A program made the translations under genes and the position numbers. The notes under the pieces were generated by a model. That model was not told the origin of the DNA. It saw nothing but the letters and a program-made list of their open reading frames with translations, and made no database searches. Positions 1 to 10,465 of a stretch of DNA of 64,000 bases are shown piece after piece; the stretch's first letter is position 1, and the number at the start of each line of letters is the position of its first letter. The stretch lies in NCBI RefSeq assembly GCF_030272615.1, contig NC_081413.1:561600445-561664444 (forward strand). Direction: 5' to 3'. Origin of the DNA: Cryptomeria japonica (taxonomy: Eukaryota; Streptophyta; Pinopsida; Cupressales; Cupressaceae).

Positions 1-1202
1 ACAAAAAATTTTCTTTTTTGCAAACTTAGCTCTAAAAAGAACCTCACCATCCTTTGGTGTATAAAAAGATTCATTTTTTTTTTTTTTTTTAATTTTTGGA
101 AAGGAAAGAACCTCACTTACGAAGTTTTGTTCAAAATCAAAAGAGGGAAGTTATTCCCCTTTTCTGATTTTCTTTTGTTGACCACATCGATAAATTTTCT
201 TTGTTGACCAAATTCTTTCACAAGATTAAATAATCATTGCTTCGAGGAACTAAAAAGAACACCATGCTTTTCTTGGAGCAACATCTCCAAGTAGAGGTTA
301 GCAAATCACTGAATTGAGGGTTTAAAAAGAATTTTGATTACCTTGTATCGAAAGAGGAAGGTATATGCTCTCCCCTTAACTGGGTGATCAAAAAGTTAGA
401 CCTCTCTTAAAAAGCTTTCTTTCCTTCAAGAATTTACATCCTTTAGCAGGCTTTCCTTCTCGAGGAGTTGGAATCAACTCTTAAAGCCGTTTATGGCTGG
501 TGTGAAGGGAATGACCTAAGTGGGGAATGATTTTGACACCAAGTATTCCAACCCACTATAATCAAAAGTGAAAAGTGACAAAAGTCCTTTTCAATGGTTC
601 CGTGCAGCGATTAGCCTTCCCCCAGTATCCTCGAGATACGTAAAGCCTTTGTTCTAAAGGTTGGGAAGCCTTCTGAGGGAGTTTATCATTGACGACTGAA
701 CAAGGAGCCTGATTATGAGCCATAGAAATAGAAACTTTGAACCGAGTCAGTAACCAGACATTTATAACATCATCGTGCAAGGGTGGGGAAGAATTCACCC
801 CTAAGATTACTCACCATATATCTCCCAAGTTAACTACTCAATTGTGAAGCGATTCACTTTGAGTTAATTTCTGGCAAAAGGCAAAAAAATGGGCACCCTC
901 TAGGGGGTGACATGGTTGTTTGAGCTGATGGAGTATCAAGATTAGTGGGCTATGATGTTATTTATGACCTTTGAATAAAGAGTCTTTCTGAAGTGTATTA
1001 TTCGTATCCAAACCTATTAAAACATTGAGGATTTGAACACATCCTCGTAGAACATACACTTTTGTTAGATTAGGCAAAATGGTTGTACTTTTTGTGTTTT
1101 GCTTACATTTATTACTTCAAAAAATCATCCATCTAAACTGAAAAACTCACAATCAAACACAAAAATTGCAAAAAAACCAACTGAAGAAAAAAATCAGGGT
1201 AG

Positions 1203-1580
1203 ATTAGTGCGTGAGGACAACTCCTTAGCATGTAGGGTATTTCAGTTAGCGCATCAAACCATCCAGTTAGCGCATATGTTCCAAACAATAGCGTTTTATC
1301 CCAAAATCAAAACAGTGTTAAAATATTTAGCACATCAGAGAAATAGTCTAAGCGCGTGGAAGCATCAGCTTAGCACGTAGCAACCAAAGATTAGTGCATC
1401 AGGTTTAAAAGTTAGCGCTTCATAGACCTAGGTTAGTGCGTAACTTTTTAAACAGGCAGAAAATAAATTTTGAACAGTCAAAACTTTAGTGCGTGTCTGG
1501 GGGCAACCTAGCGCATGTGGTCATTCTTTTAGCGCATGGAGTAATTTTGGTAGCGCATTTCATCTCTATTTTAGCGAATG
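1203..1580 (+). repeat. Reiterated TTAGCGCAT-like word in the B leader
   Basis: A short word of the form TTAGYRCRT recurs about 15 times at irregular spacing of roughly 15-50 bases, for example near 1204, 1249, 1268, 1329, 1372, 1392, 1413, 1435, 1485, 1510, 1532 and 1572. Variants differ mainly by C/T and G/A at the CpG (GCGC, GTGC, GCAC), as deamination would produce. Spacer sequences do not look alike, so this is not a simple tandem satellite. Confidence 0.6.
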
Positions 1581-2006
1581 ACCAAAAGCATATAGACAGG
1601 GGGCAAAACAGTGAGAAATTTTAAAATTTTTGAAAACATTTTCAGAAGCCTCTTTTCATCAGCAACATTTTTTATCAAAGCAGAATAGTGAAAACAAAAC
1701 TTTAAAGGCTATTTCTTGAGCTAAAGTTGTGTCAAAACAAATATTGTAAAAATCCAAAACTGATCACACAGTAAAACATATCTATCCTATCATAATCTGG
1801 AAACCTCATCATATGTATCAACAAAATCCTTTACCATCTTACGGATTTCTTCTCAAAAACACTTGTTTTAAACAATTTCAGGTTGTCAAATCAAGTCTCC
1901 ATATCAGGAGGCTTTTATCCATATCATTTGACATGCTTTGTCATGAAGGAGCATCTAAACCTTCATTTTGATAGAGTAAGACTTAAAATTTTCAAAACAA
2001 GATCAA

Positions 2007-2435
2007 TTGAATCCAAAAAAATCAAAGGAAACCATTGATCACTCATGCATGACTAATCCCCATATTCTGAGAAGAAAGAACCTTTACCGTAACATCACGT
2101 TAAAGAAACAACAACCTAGTTTTTCCAAATTCATCAAGAGAAATAAGTTTTTATACATCAATTATCAACTCTTCAAATCTCATCGAGTATTCCTTCATCA
2201 CGTCAAACGTTATATTCAAAACAAATCGAACAAATTTGACAAAGAGCCTTTAAAGACTAGAGCATATTGTCAAAAGTCTGCTTTTAATCAAATCATAAAC
2301 TACGGAGGAAAGATTAATCTGGCATTTTTACTCGACGAGTGCATCACTTATAACACACCCCGGTCAGAACCTCCAACTCTCGAGCACCACATTGAAGAGG
2401 ATTTTGTTCCCTTCATCATTGAAAGTTTCTACTAA
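2007..2435 (+). CDS. Possible extra ORF upstream of B gag, unknown function
   Basis: An uninterrupted 142-codon frame, rich in Lys, Asn, Ile and His, ends one base before the inferred gag start and lies in a different frame from gag. I recognise no domain, membrane segment or motif. Its position matches the extra ORF1 found before gag in Ogre-type elements, but sequence similarity is not asserted. The surrounding gag and pol are full of stops, so an intact 142-codon frame is somewhat unexpected, yet chance in AT-rich DNA is possible. Codon 1 is the first ATG available; initiation is unproven. Confidence 0.3.
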   Translation: MNPKKSKETIDHSCMTNPHILRRKNLYRNITLKKQQPSFSKFIKRNKFLYINYQLFKSHRVFLHHVKRYIQNKSNKFDKEPLKTRAYCQKSAFNQIINYGGKINLAFLLDECITYNTPRSEPPTLEHHIEEDFVPFIIESFY

Positions 2436-2436
2436 A

Positions 2437-2500
2437 ATTCCTATTACTCGCTCTCAACAAAACCAACAGAGCAAGACACATGCAGAGTCTAGTATGAATC
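2437..2500 (+). pseudogene. Element B gag, first segment (split by A1)
   Basis: The frame beginning IPITRSQQNQQ leads to the A1 insertion at 2500 and resumes in the same frame at 10466. The first visible codon of the conserved-looking start is ATT; an ATG here would give a typical Tat-like Gag N-terminus, so loss of the start codon is an inference. The five bases GAATC (2496-2500) recur at 10461-10465 as the target-site duplication. See the main gag entry for domains. Confidence 0.65.
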
Positions 2501-3694
2501 TGTAGCATCCTAAAATTGTGACACTTGCAATTTCGACTACATTTGGGTCTTCACGATGGCGATGCAATGTTGAACCTGAATGGAGACCCCGAAACCTGTT
2601 TACGACATCAAAAACTATATCTTTTCTGCACCTTGGCCTGATCCTCCTTGCAACTTGCTGTCCCAAGAGGTGGGACCATGGCACCCAGCGCCCTAGTCCC
2701 TAGCCCTATTTTGGGCCCGGTCTCTTGTTGGGCATTGGGTCTTCAAGTTTGCAATTTGGAAAATAATGTTCCTAGGTCGGCCTAAGGTCAGAAAAATCAG
2801 TCTTCTAACCCTAATTGACAAGTATATAAACTACATTTCCCTCTCAGAAAGGGTAGATGGAAAAAAGAAAAAAACATACGTAGCAAAAGCGATATTCAAA
2901 CATTCAAGCATTCAAGCATTTCTTCAAGCAATTGAGCATTCTAAGTCTCCATTCAAGGCTAGGTGTTGCATTCAACACAAGGATTCAACCATTGAAGAGG
3001 AGATCACCTACAACACACAACATACAACATACAACATCATTACACCTTCGCATGTAAGAATACAAACATTCTTACAACAAGGTATTAGTACTTGATTACA
3101 TTACAAACATTTACATTTACAGCATTCTCATTTCTTGGTTAATTCCAAAACTAGGGTTTGACCTAAAGGTAAACCCCTAATCCCTAACCCCCCAATCATC
3201 CTCTCTTTTTTGTGTGTAGGTTGCAGGTACGTGGCTGTAATTGAAGATCTAGAATCCTTGTGCAAAGACGAACAGATCCCCCTTCGTTTCGTGGATTTTT
3301 CGGAGGACCGTGTGCACTTCGAGCGCCATCATCCCATCAACTTTCACTCAAACTTGCAGGATAGCATCGTCTTGACATTTTACTACTAATTCCAGGTCTG
3401 CAGCTTCATCCCATGTTTCTATTTCTGTCTGCAAACGAATCTTTCTTACTTTCACATACCCTCCTAGTTCAATCCTTCTATCTACATTCTTTACAAATGA
3501 GGGTAGCCTTGCTATCTCAACCCTTGAAACTCATTTAGAATCCAATCTTGCATTGTGTGGGATTGGATCTTGTGAGTTTCAACACCTCTTTTGAATGTAA
3601 AGTCTCTCCTAAGTGAAAACCGTCAATCCTAGTGACCTCCTTTCTCTCTCCTTGGAGTGGGGGGAACACCTAGGGTTCGATTTTCCACTTTACA
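2501..3694 (+). repeat. A1 5' LTR
   Basis: 1,194 bp, beginning TGTAGCATCC and ending CTTTACA just before the PBS. It has a TATA box at 2823-2830, so the region before it is U3. A GC-richer palindromic unit near 2675-2705 is single here but doubled in the 3' LTR. A GTGCAC-centred motif lies at 3302-3330 downstream of the TATA box. Confidence 0.92.
2823..2830 (+). promoter_or_regulatory. TATA box of A1 5' LTR
   Basis: TATATAAA, present at the same place in all four A-family LTRs (9588-9595, 14646-14653, 21159-21166). It is the best candidate core promoter for the element's RNA polymerase II transcript; the start site should lie about 30 bases downstream. Confidence 0.65.
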
Positions 3695-3697
3695 TTT

Positions 3698-3715
3698 TGG
3701 TGAACCTAACGTGAA
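3698..3715 (+). other. A1 primer-binding site (tRNA-Trp type)
   Basis: Begins TGGTGAACC three bases after the LTR. The sequence agrees with the complement of the 3' end of plant cytosolic tRNA-Trp (ending GGGTTCA-CCA), with two differences in A1 and one in A2 over the first 17 positions. The tRNA sequence is recalled, not looked up. Confidence 0.7.
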
Positions 3716-5035
3716 CATCCTAATTCTAATTATTTATGGTTAGATTTGAAAATTTTTGCTTCCTTAACTACATTTCCATGTTTGATCTTTTGCAAATTTT
3801 AGAGGTTAAGTGCATAAAAACCCTAAATTTTCCTTTTAGTAATTGAGCTTGTGAAATGCCTAATTGTTAATGCTTGTTTTAGATCTACCCTTCTATTGCA
3901 AATTGTCAATTCATATTTGTGCTTTAATTCTGAAAATTAAGTGGTTAAGTGTCAAAACCCTAATTTTTAAAACCCTCTTGATTCAACCTTTGACCGATGA
4001 TTTCACTGATCAAAACACCTCCAAATCGGCTGTAACTTTGGATTCCGCAACAAAATCATAATATCTCTCATCCCTAAAAATTTTGAAAAAAGTTGCGAGG
4101 ACCATGTGCACCCCGAGTGCCATTGTCCTCGACATTTTTTTCGAAATTCGGGAGCTAGATCTTATTGTATTTTTCTGCTAAAATCCAGAATCTTGGTTGA
4201 TTTCATCAATTCTAACACTTTCAAAATTAAAGTCAAAGTTGGTCTAGTGACTGCTTGGATTAAGGCTTCTAATCATTAAAAAATTCTTGAAATTGAAATT
4301 TTGTGTCAAAATTGTGTTTCTTACTGTCCTAAATCTAAAAAGTGTGTTGGCATTCATTCAAAGTTTCAGTGCTTTATTCAAATTTTTGCAATTTGTGACT
4401 TTTGAAATTAAGTGTTTAATTGCAACAACTCTGATTTCTGCTTTCAAAATTAAATTTTGCATGAAATTGAGTTGACTTTGAAATTTCAAAGCTTGCATTG
4501 CTTTTAGTATTCCCTCTAAAATCATAAAATTCAAAATTTCAGTTTCCCTCTCTTTTTCAAAATTCAAATTTTGCATTTTTCAACAATCTTGGTAGGGTTC
4601 AATTTTGAGATTGCAACTTTAATTTGGCCTATCTACAAATCATAAAATCACTCAATTTTTTCAGATTAGCTTTAAAATCATCATAACTTTCATCCCTGAA
4701 AATTTCAAAAAAAGTTGCGAGGACCGTGTGCACTCCGTTCGCCACGGTCCCTAACATTTTTTCCAAAATTTCAGGAGATTGTCATGATTGCATTTAACAG
4801 CTTAAATCTAGGAGATTGGTTGATTTTATTGAAATTTTCTACCTCTAAATTTGAAAATAAATTCAAAATTCAAGATTTCAATTTTTCAAGATAACAATTA
4901 AATTGTGCCTACCTTTCTTGGAAGTTGTGTTTCCCTCTTCTTTCACAAAGTTCAAATTGGATAATCATTATCTCATTGTTCAATTTTGCCAACTTTATTT
5001 TTCAAAATTCAAAATCTTCTCTCCCTCTCTAGTGC
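3716..5035 (+). other. A1 leader between PBS and gag
   Basis: AT-rich untranslated region without a supported gene; short ORFs here have no motif. It carries two copies (4093-4140 and 4713-4752) of a GTGCAC-centred stem-loop motif also found in the LTR. A2 has two deletions relative to A1 here, corresponding to about 4767-4849 and 4874-5018 of A1, each with short homologous bases at the joints. Confidence 0.7.
4721..4750 (+). promoter_or_regulatory. Predicted stem-loop with GTGCAC palindrome in A1 leader
   Basis: GGACCGTG (4721-4728) and CACGGTCC (4743-4750) form a perfect 8-bp stem. The 14-base loop shares GTGCAC (4728-4733) with the stem edge. An upstream copy near 4099-4128 has one stem mismatch. 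Position between PBS and gag is where packaging and dimerisation signals of retroelement RNAs lie; that function is an inference. Confidence 0.5.
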
Positions 5036-8000
5036 ATGAGTTTTACAACAATAAGCCCTACTTACACTATTCCCATTAGACGAAGCCTTAGAATTAAGTC
5101 TTTCCAAGGTTTAATTACCGAGGAGATGGAACCTAATTTGAATGGCCTTTTAAACGACTACATAGGTAATTCCTCTAATCCTCTTAATGATGAAGAAGCT
5201 CTCCATGAGGTTTCTGTAGAACAACTTTCAAAATTGGATAACCAATTTGATGATTTTCAGCAATGGATGTCTCAAGAATACCCCGATAGTCAAGCTCTTT
5301 CATTAATTGAGGGTCTAAAACGTATGGTTCAAAGTGATAAGAATGGAATTGATATTTTGCATAGTATTGCACACATCGTGGATTCGAATGTGATGCCTAT
5401 GAAGAGTTGTGCCGAAACTTTAGGTTATACACAACCTCCTACTCAAGTCAATCATTCTATTCCTTTGACAACTTCTATTGCTAGTATACCTACTTTTACA
5501 TCAAACATAATGACTACTTCAATACAAAACATTCCACCTATGATCACCAGTCATGGGGGCAATCCTTCCTCTTCAATCAACCCTCTTCCTTCATTCAATC
5601 TGACTTCTTCATTCATTCCTTCAATGAGTGTCCCTATTACATCTCCACAAATGAACATGACGCAAGGGGGCAATTCATTCAACCATTCCATTCCTCCTTG
5701 TAGTGTTCCTTCTTTCCAATCATCTCCTATGACTAACCATCATAGTGTCCGGCCACCATACTCTCAATCAATACCTTCTTTCAATAACATAATACCTCCA
5801 CCACAATCTAACATGTCTAATATGAACTCTTCGACTAAAGCGACCATTAACAATCTTGCATAAATTGTTTCTTCTTTACAACAACAAATTGCCTCTATGA
5901 ATCAATCTAAGTTTAGTGTGCCCACATTTGATGTTGTGAGCCCACTTTCTCTTGACATTGTTAGAGCTATCCCCCCTAAGCATGTTGAAATCCCACAGTT
6001 GGAGCTTTATAATGGTAAAGGTGATCCTCTAACACATGTTAAGACCTTTCAAACAATATGTACCGATTTTGCTCATGACCAAAGGTTGCTTGCAAAACTG
6101 TTTACTAGAACATTAAGAGATAAGGCTCTACAATGGTATTGCTCGTTGCCTTCCTATTCTATTACTTCTTTCCAACAACTTGCAAATGCTTTTATTCAAC
6201 AATTTCAGAACAATATAGGTCCTAAAGTTACTTTGATTGATTTAATGCATTGTAAACAAGGTGTTAAAGAAAAAGTGACTGATTTCATTGGTAGATATAA
6301 GCTTTTGTGTGCTCAAATTTCTTTTCCAATAGCTAACAATGATATTCAAAGAATCTTTATTTCTAATTTACAAAAAGATATTAGAGAAAAACTTCTATTT
6401 TGTAAGTTTACTTCTTTCCAACAATTGTGTGCAACTCTTCACAATTATCAACTGACTGTGAGTCAAATGGAACAAGCGAATCCTATGGCTCTGAGTGATA
6501 AGGGTGATAGTAGTCAACAACCATTTGGGAAGTTTAAACTGAATAGAGAGTCTGTTAAGTTCAATGAAAACATCATCAACAACAATGTGAATGCAGTATT
6601 AGGTGTGCCTCCTATTTCTAAGTTTTTCAAGAAAGAAAGAAAGTTTACTCCTTTGAATGAATCATTGCATAGTATTATGAATAAGTTGTTGGAACAAAAT
6701 GTGCTTACTCTCCCTCCTATAAAGCAAATAGATCCTACAAAGATTAATTCACCCTATTTTGATAACAAATCTTTTTGTCAATTTCATCATCAACCTGGGC
6801 ATGATACTGAAAAATGTTTTTCCTTAAAGGGTAAAATTCAAGATTTGATTGATAATAATACTATCTCTATTTCAGGTGTGAATGATAAAGGCAACACATC
6901 TGTAGCTCTTCCTAACCAAAATCTTAAGATTTTTACTGATCCATTACCTTCTCATACCTCTAATGTGATTGAGACTAAAGATTCCTCTTTCTCACCTGAT
7001 GGGCTTGTGTCTATGACTTTGAATGTGATTAAGTTTGTAGAGTAGCAAAAAATCACTAAAGAACCTTCCATCAAATTTAATTCCAGTGAAACTATTAGGG
7101 CACCTGATGGTCCTTTATATATAGTTGCAAAAGTCAAGAATACACCTTGCCGTGGAGTGCTTATTGATCCTTCTTGCATGGTTAATGTTATTACTGAAGA
7201 ATTTCTTTTTACTTTGCAATTGAATGAAGTGATCTATGACAAAACAAATGTGGTTGTGAAATTATTTGATGCATTTTCTTCTCCTGCAATTGGTTCTATT
7301 ACATTACCTATTGAGGTCCATAACGAATCCCTTGATGTGAGCTTTGCTATTATTCCATCATCCAAACAATTTTGTGTGAAGCTAGGCTATCCTTGGCTAT
7401 CTTCCATGAAAGCTATTACTTCTCCTATTCACAAGTGTTTAAAATTTCCCCATAATGGTGAAGTTGTTACTATCAATCATAGTCTTTTTAAACTAGCTGA
7501 AAGATCTTCTAGCATTCCTATTGATTATTTTTGGCCTAAACAATTCCAATCTCTTCCACTGTGAAGTGATCATCTTTTCAAATCTTATCAAAAGTGGAAA
7601 AAAGATATGATCCTATCTCTAAGTGAACCTAGAACACCCAAACTTGATATTCCTATCCTTCTTGAGAAGGAAGTTCTTCCTTTGAAAGATAAAACTAATG
7701 TCTTTCCTCAAGAAGATTCCCAACCCATTCCTATGGATGTGACTATGTCTATGTCTAATAAACTTTCTAAAAGTAGACCTATACCTCGTCATGATGGACT
7801 TGGTCTCCTTCCTAAACCAAGTAGTCCTCCTTTATATGGAGCAGTTCCTCCTCTTTCCTCTTATAAAGAGAAGAGACCTTCCTCTTCTCCTATTATCCAA
7901 CCTAAGAGACCACAATCTAAACACCCAAGTGATAAGGATGAGAACATTCCTCCTTCTCAATCTTCTCAACTTCCTACTAAGACTAGATGAAATAATTCTG

Positions 8001-8482
8001 CGCATGAACGCCAATGAAAGCGTCGTCTTAGAGCTCGTCCAGCTGCTTCTCAAACTTTGCAATCCCCAAAAACACCTTCAGCTAGTATTATTACATTTTC
8101 TCCTCAGCCGAAAATTGAGCCAAAATCTCCTAAACATAAGATACATGATGGTTTTGATCCTGTGCGAGTTAAAGATCCTATTTTTATAAATCTTGATGAT
8201 GATATAGATGAAAATGTTATTCATGATGAAAATGTTACTTCTCTTGCTTCTGATAGTGAATATGAATATGTTGATGTTGATAACCATTTATCTAATGAAT
8301 TTTCTAAAGCACTTATCCTAGCTCCTAGACAAGAACAACATGTCTTGGAACATGAACATAGCCCTTGTTTGGATCTTTTGATAGCCCCATCTGCTGTGTT
8401 GGATTTTCCTCCTCTAGCATGTTTCCTGCCTTCCTGAAATATTGATCAGCAAGATCAGGGGGTGGATGACGTACTAGACTAG
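5036..8482 (+). pseudogene. gag-pro: A1 Gag plus protease-like polyprotein, decayed
   Basis: One frame of 1,149 codons, broken by six stops (5861, 7043, 7562 and near 7988, 8015, 8435), with no frameshift. Residues 1-100 are acidic/helical; about 130-280 are Ser/Pro/Asn-rich; a retrotransposon gag capsid domain starts near 320 (LELYNGKGDP). A short knuckle FCQFHHQPGHDTEKC follows near 580, then a retropepsin-like domain with LIDPSC near 709 and a KLGYPWL segment. A Pro/Ser/Lys-rich tract (about 858-1005) and an Asp-rich C-terminus (about 1047-1088) end the protein. Gag would build the particle. The protease active site reads D-P-S instead of D-T/S-G in both copies, so activity is doubtful. 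No pol follows. Confidence 0.88.
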
Positions 8483-9219
8483 TTCATTAGCACAACAGAC
8501 TCTCTCCTCCTCTCTTGATATCTTTTGTTACTTCTTCTATGTGTTATTCTCATTCTTCTATTTGTTGTCCTTAGTGTTGTCTACTTGAGGACAATGAAAA
8601 GCATTGAGATCTCTTTTGGTCTCTCTCATGTTGACTCAAAAGACACATGTGTTCCCTTCTTCTAGGTGACCTTCCTTGATTGGGGAATGAAGAACAATTA
8701 TGCATACATACATATGATATACATGAATTATCATACAACATACTGACCCCAAGGAAAGCGAAGTCACCTCATGCTTTGTGTTTTGTGTCTATTATCCTTG
8801 GGTTTATCTCACACTTGGAGGCTAAATCTTTGTGATAACGTGCTCCTTTCCCTTCTCATTTCTTATGTGTATCACTACCTTAAAGCAATCACCCCCGTTG
8901 AGGCGTGTGTGATCACTTTAACGTAGGGGGCATACACTCCATCCATATCTCTTCAAGATACTTGAAAAATTCTTGGCGAACTTAGCTTTGCCTTGAAAAT
9001 TTTTGGTATTTTTCTTGCATGACTCATAGTGAGGGAACCATACTGCTATCAGTCATGGTTCTCCCTCGTGATCTTCCCTTTTACTTTGTCAATAAAAGTT
9101 GTAAGATCCTTAGTCCATTGGGGGCTTGGTGTATCTTGCCTCCTTGACGTGGTGAAAGTCTTTCAATGTTGTTTCCTTGTACTTGACCAGAAGTATGGGC
9201 GTACACTTATACTCCCACT
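8483..9219 (+). other. A1 3' untranslated region
   Basis: About 740 bases between the end of the gag-pro frame and the PPT, collinear with A2 20085-20821. No reading frame or domain is shared by both copies; the short ORF near 9029 looks fortuitous. Confidence 0.65.
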
Positions 9220-9234
9220 AAAGTGGGGGCTAAA
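9220..9234 (+). other. A1 polypurine tract
   Basis: AAAGTGGGGGCTAAA directly abuts the 3' LTR start and is identical in A2 (20822-20836). It primes plus-strand synthesis in LTR retroelements. Confidence 0.75.
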
Positions 9235-10460
9235 TGTAGCATCCTAAAATTGTGACACTTGCAATTTTGACTGCATTTGGGTCTTCATGATGGCGGCGCA
9301 ACTTTGAACCTGATTGGAGACCCCGAAACCTGTTTACGACATCAAAAACTATATCTTTTCTGCACCTTGGCCTGATCCTCCTTGCACCTTGCTATCCCGG
9401 GAGGTGGGACCATGGTGTCCAGCACCCTGGTCCCTCATGACCATGGCACCCAGTGCCCTGGTCCCTAGCCCTATTTTGGGCCCGGTCTCTTGTTGGGCAT
9501 CGGGTCTTCAAGTTTGCAATTTGGAAAATAATGTTCCTAGGTCAGCCTAAGGTCAAAAAAATCAATCTTCTAACCCTAATTGACAAGTATATAAACTACA
9601 TTTCCCCTCTCAGAAAGGGTAGATGGAGAAAAGAAAAAAACTTAGGTAGCGGAAGCGATATTCAAGCATTCAAGAATTCAAGCATTCCTTCAAGCAATTG
9701 AGCATTCTAAGTCTCCATTCAAGGCTAGGTGTTGCATTCAAGACAAGGATTCAACCATTGAAGAGGAGATCACCTACAACACACAACATACAACATACAA
9801 CATCATTACACCTTTGCATGTAAGAATACAAACATTCTTACAACAAGGTATCAGTACTTGATTACATTACAAACATTTACATTTACAACATTCTCATTTC
9901 TTGGTTAATTCCAAAATCGGGGTTTGACCTAAAGGCAAACCCCTAATCCCTAACCCCCCAATCATCCTCTATTTTCTGTGTTTAGGTTGCAGGTACGCGG
10001 CTGTAATTGAAGATCTGGAATCCTTGTGCAAAGACGAACAGATCCCCCTTCGTTTCACAGATTTTTCGGAGGACCGTGTGCACTCCAGGCGCCATTGTCT
10101 CGTCAACTTTCACTCAAACTTGCAGGACAGCATCGTCTCGACATTTTATTGCTAATTCCAGGTCCACAGTTTCATCCCATGTTTCTATTTCTATCTGCAA
10201 ATGAATCTTTCTTACTTTCACATACTCTCCTAGTTCAATCCTTCTATCTATATTCTTTACAAAAGTGGGTAGCCTTGCTGTCTCAACCCTTGAAACTCAT
10301 TTAGAATCTAGTCTTGCATTGTGTGGGATTGGATCTTATGAGTTTCAACCCCTCTTTTGAATGTAAAGTCTCTCCTAAGTGAAAACCGTCAATCCTAGTG
10401 ACCTCCTTTCTCTCTCCTTGGAGTGGGGGGAACACCTAGGGTTTGATTTTCTACTTTATA
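9235..10460 (+). repeat. A1 3' LTR
   Basis: 1,226 bp, begins TGTAGCATCC, ends TTTATA where the other LTRs have CA, and is followed by the TSD GAATC. It contains two copies of the palindromic 31-base unit (9408-9438 and 9439-9469), against one in the 5' LTR, which explains the length difference of 32 bases. Confidence 0.9.
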
Positions 10461-10465
10461 GAATC

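Larger units (their letters stand above)
1..2436 (+). other. Leader of element B upstream of gag
   Basis: AT-rich sequence preceding the gag frame of element B. It is neither the B-type LTR (which starts TGTAGACG) nor A-type sequence. It holds a run of about 18 T at 72-90, a reiterated TTAGCGCAT-like word at 1203-1580 and a 142-codon ORF at 2007-2435. Long leaders with an extra ORF before gag are known for Ogre-type elements. I see no tRNA, no host exon and no further LTR ends. Assignment to B rests on contiguity with the gag start; a separate older insertion in 1-1000 cannot be excluded. Confidence 0.5.
2501..10460 (+). mobile_element. Element A1: complete non-autonomous Ty3/gypsy-type LTR retrotransposon
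   Basis: Full-length element of 7,960 bp with 5' LTR 2501-3694, tRNA-Trp-type PBS, 1.3 kb leader, one long Gag/protease-like frame, 3' UTR, PPT and 3' LTR 9235-10460. It is bounded by the TSD GAATC (2496-2500 and 10461-10465). The LTR starts TGTAGCATCC and the 5' LTR ends TTTACA; the 3' LTR ends TTTATA by one change. There is no RT, RNase H or integrase, and no space for them, so the element depends on pol supplied in trans. It matches the TR-GAG class known from plants. A second copy, A2, lies at 14293-22042. Removing A1 joins the host gag frame of B without shift. Confidence 0.93.

Noticed and set aside
7791-8287. Leu/Arg-rich frames overlapping the A gag-pro C-terminus on both strands
   Set aside because: They are shifted-frame readings of the Pro-rich and acidic tail. 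The same shadows occur at 19393-19889 in A2.
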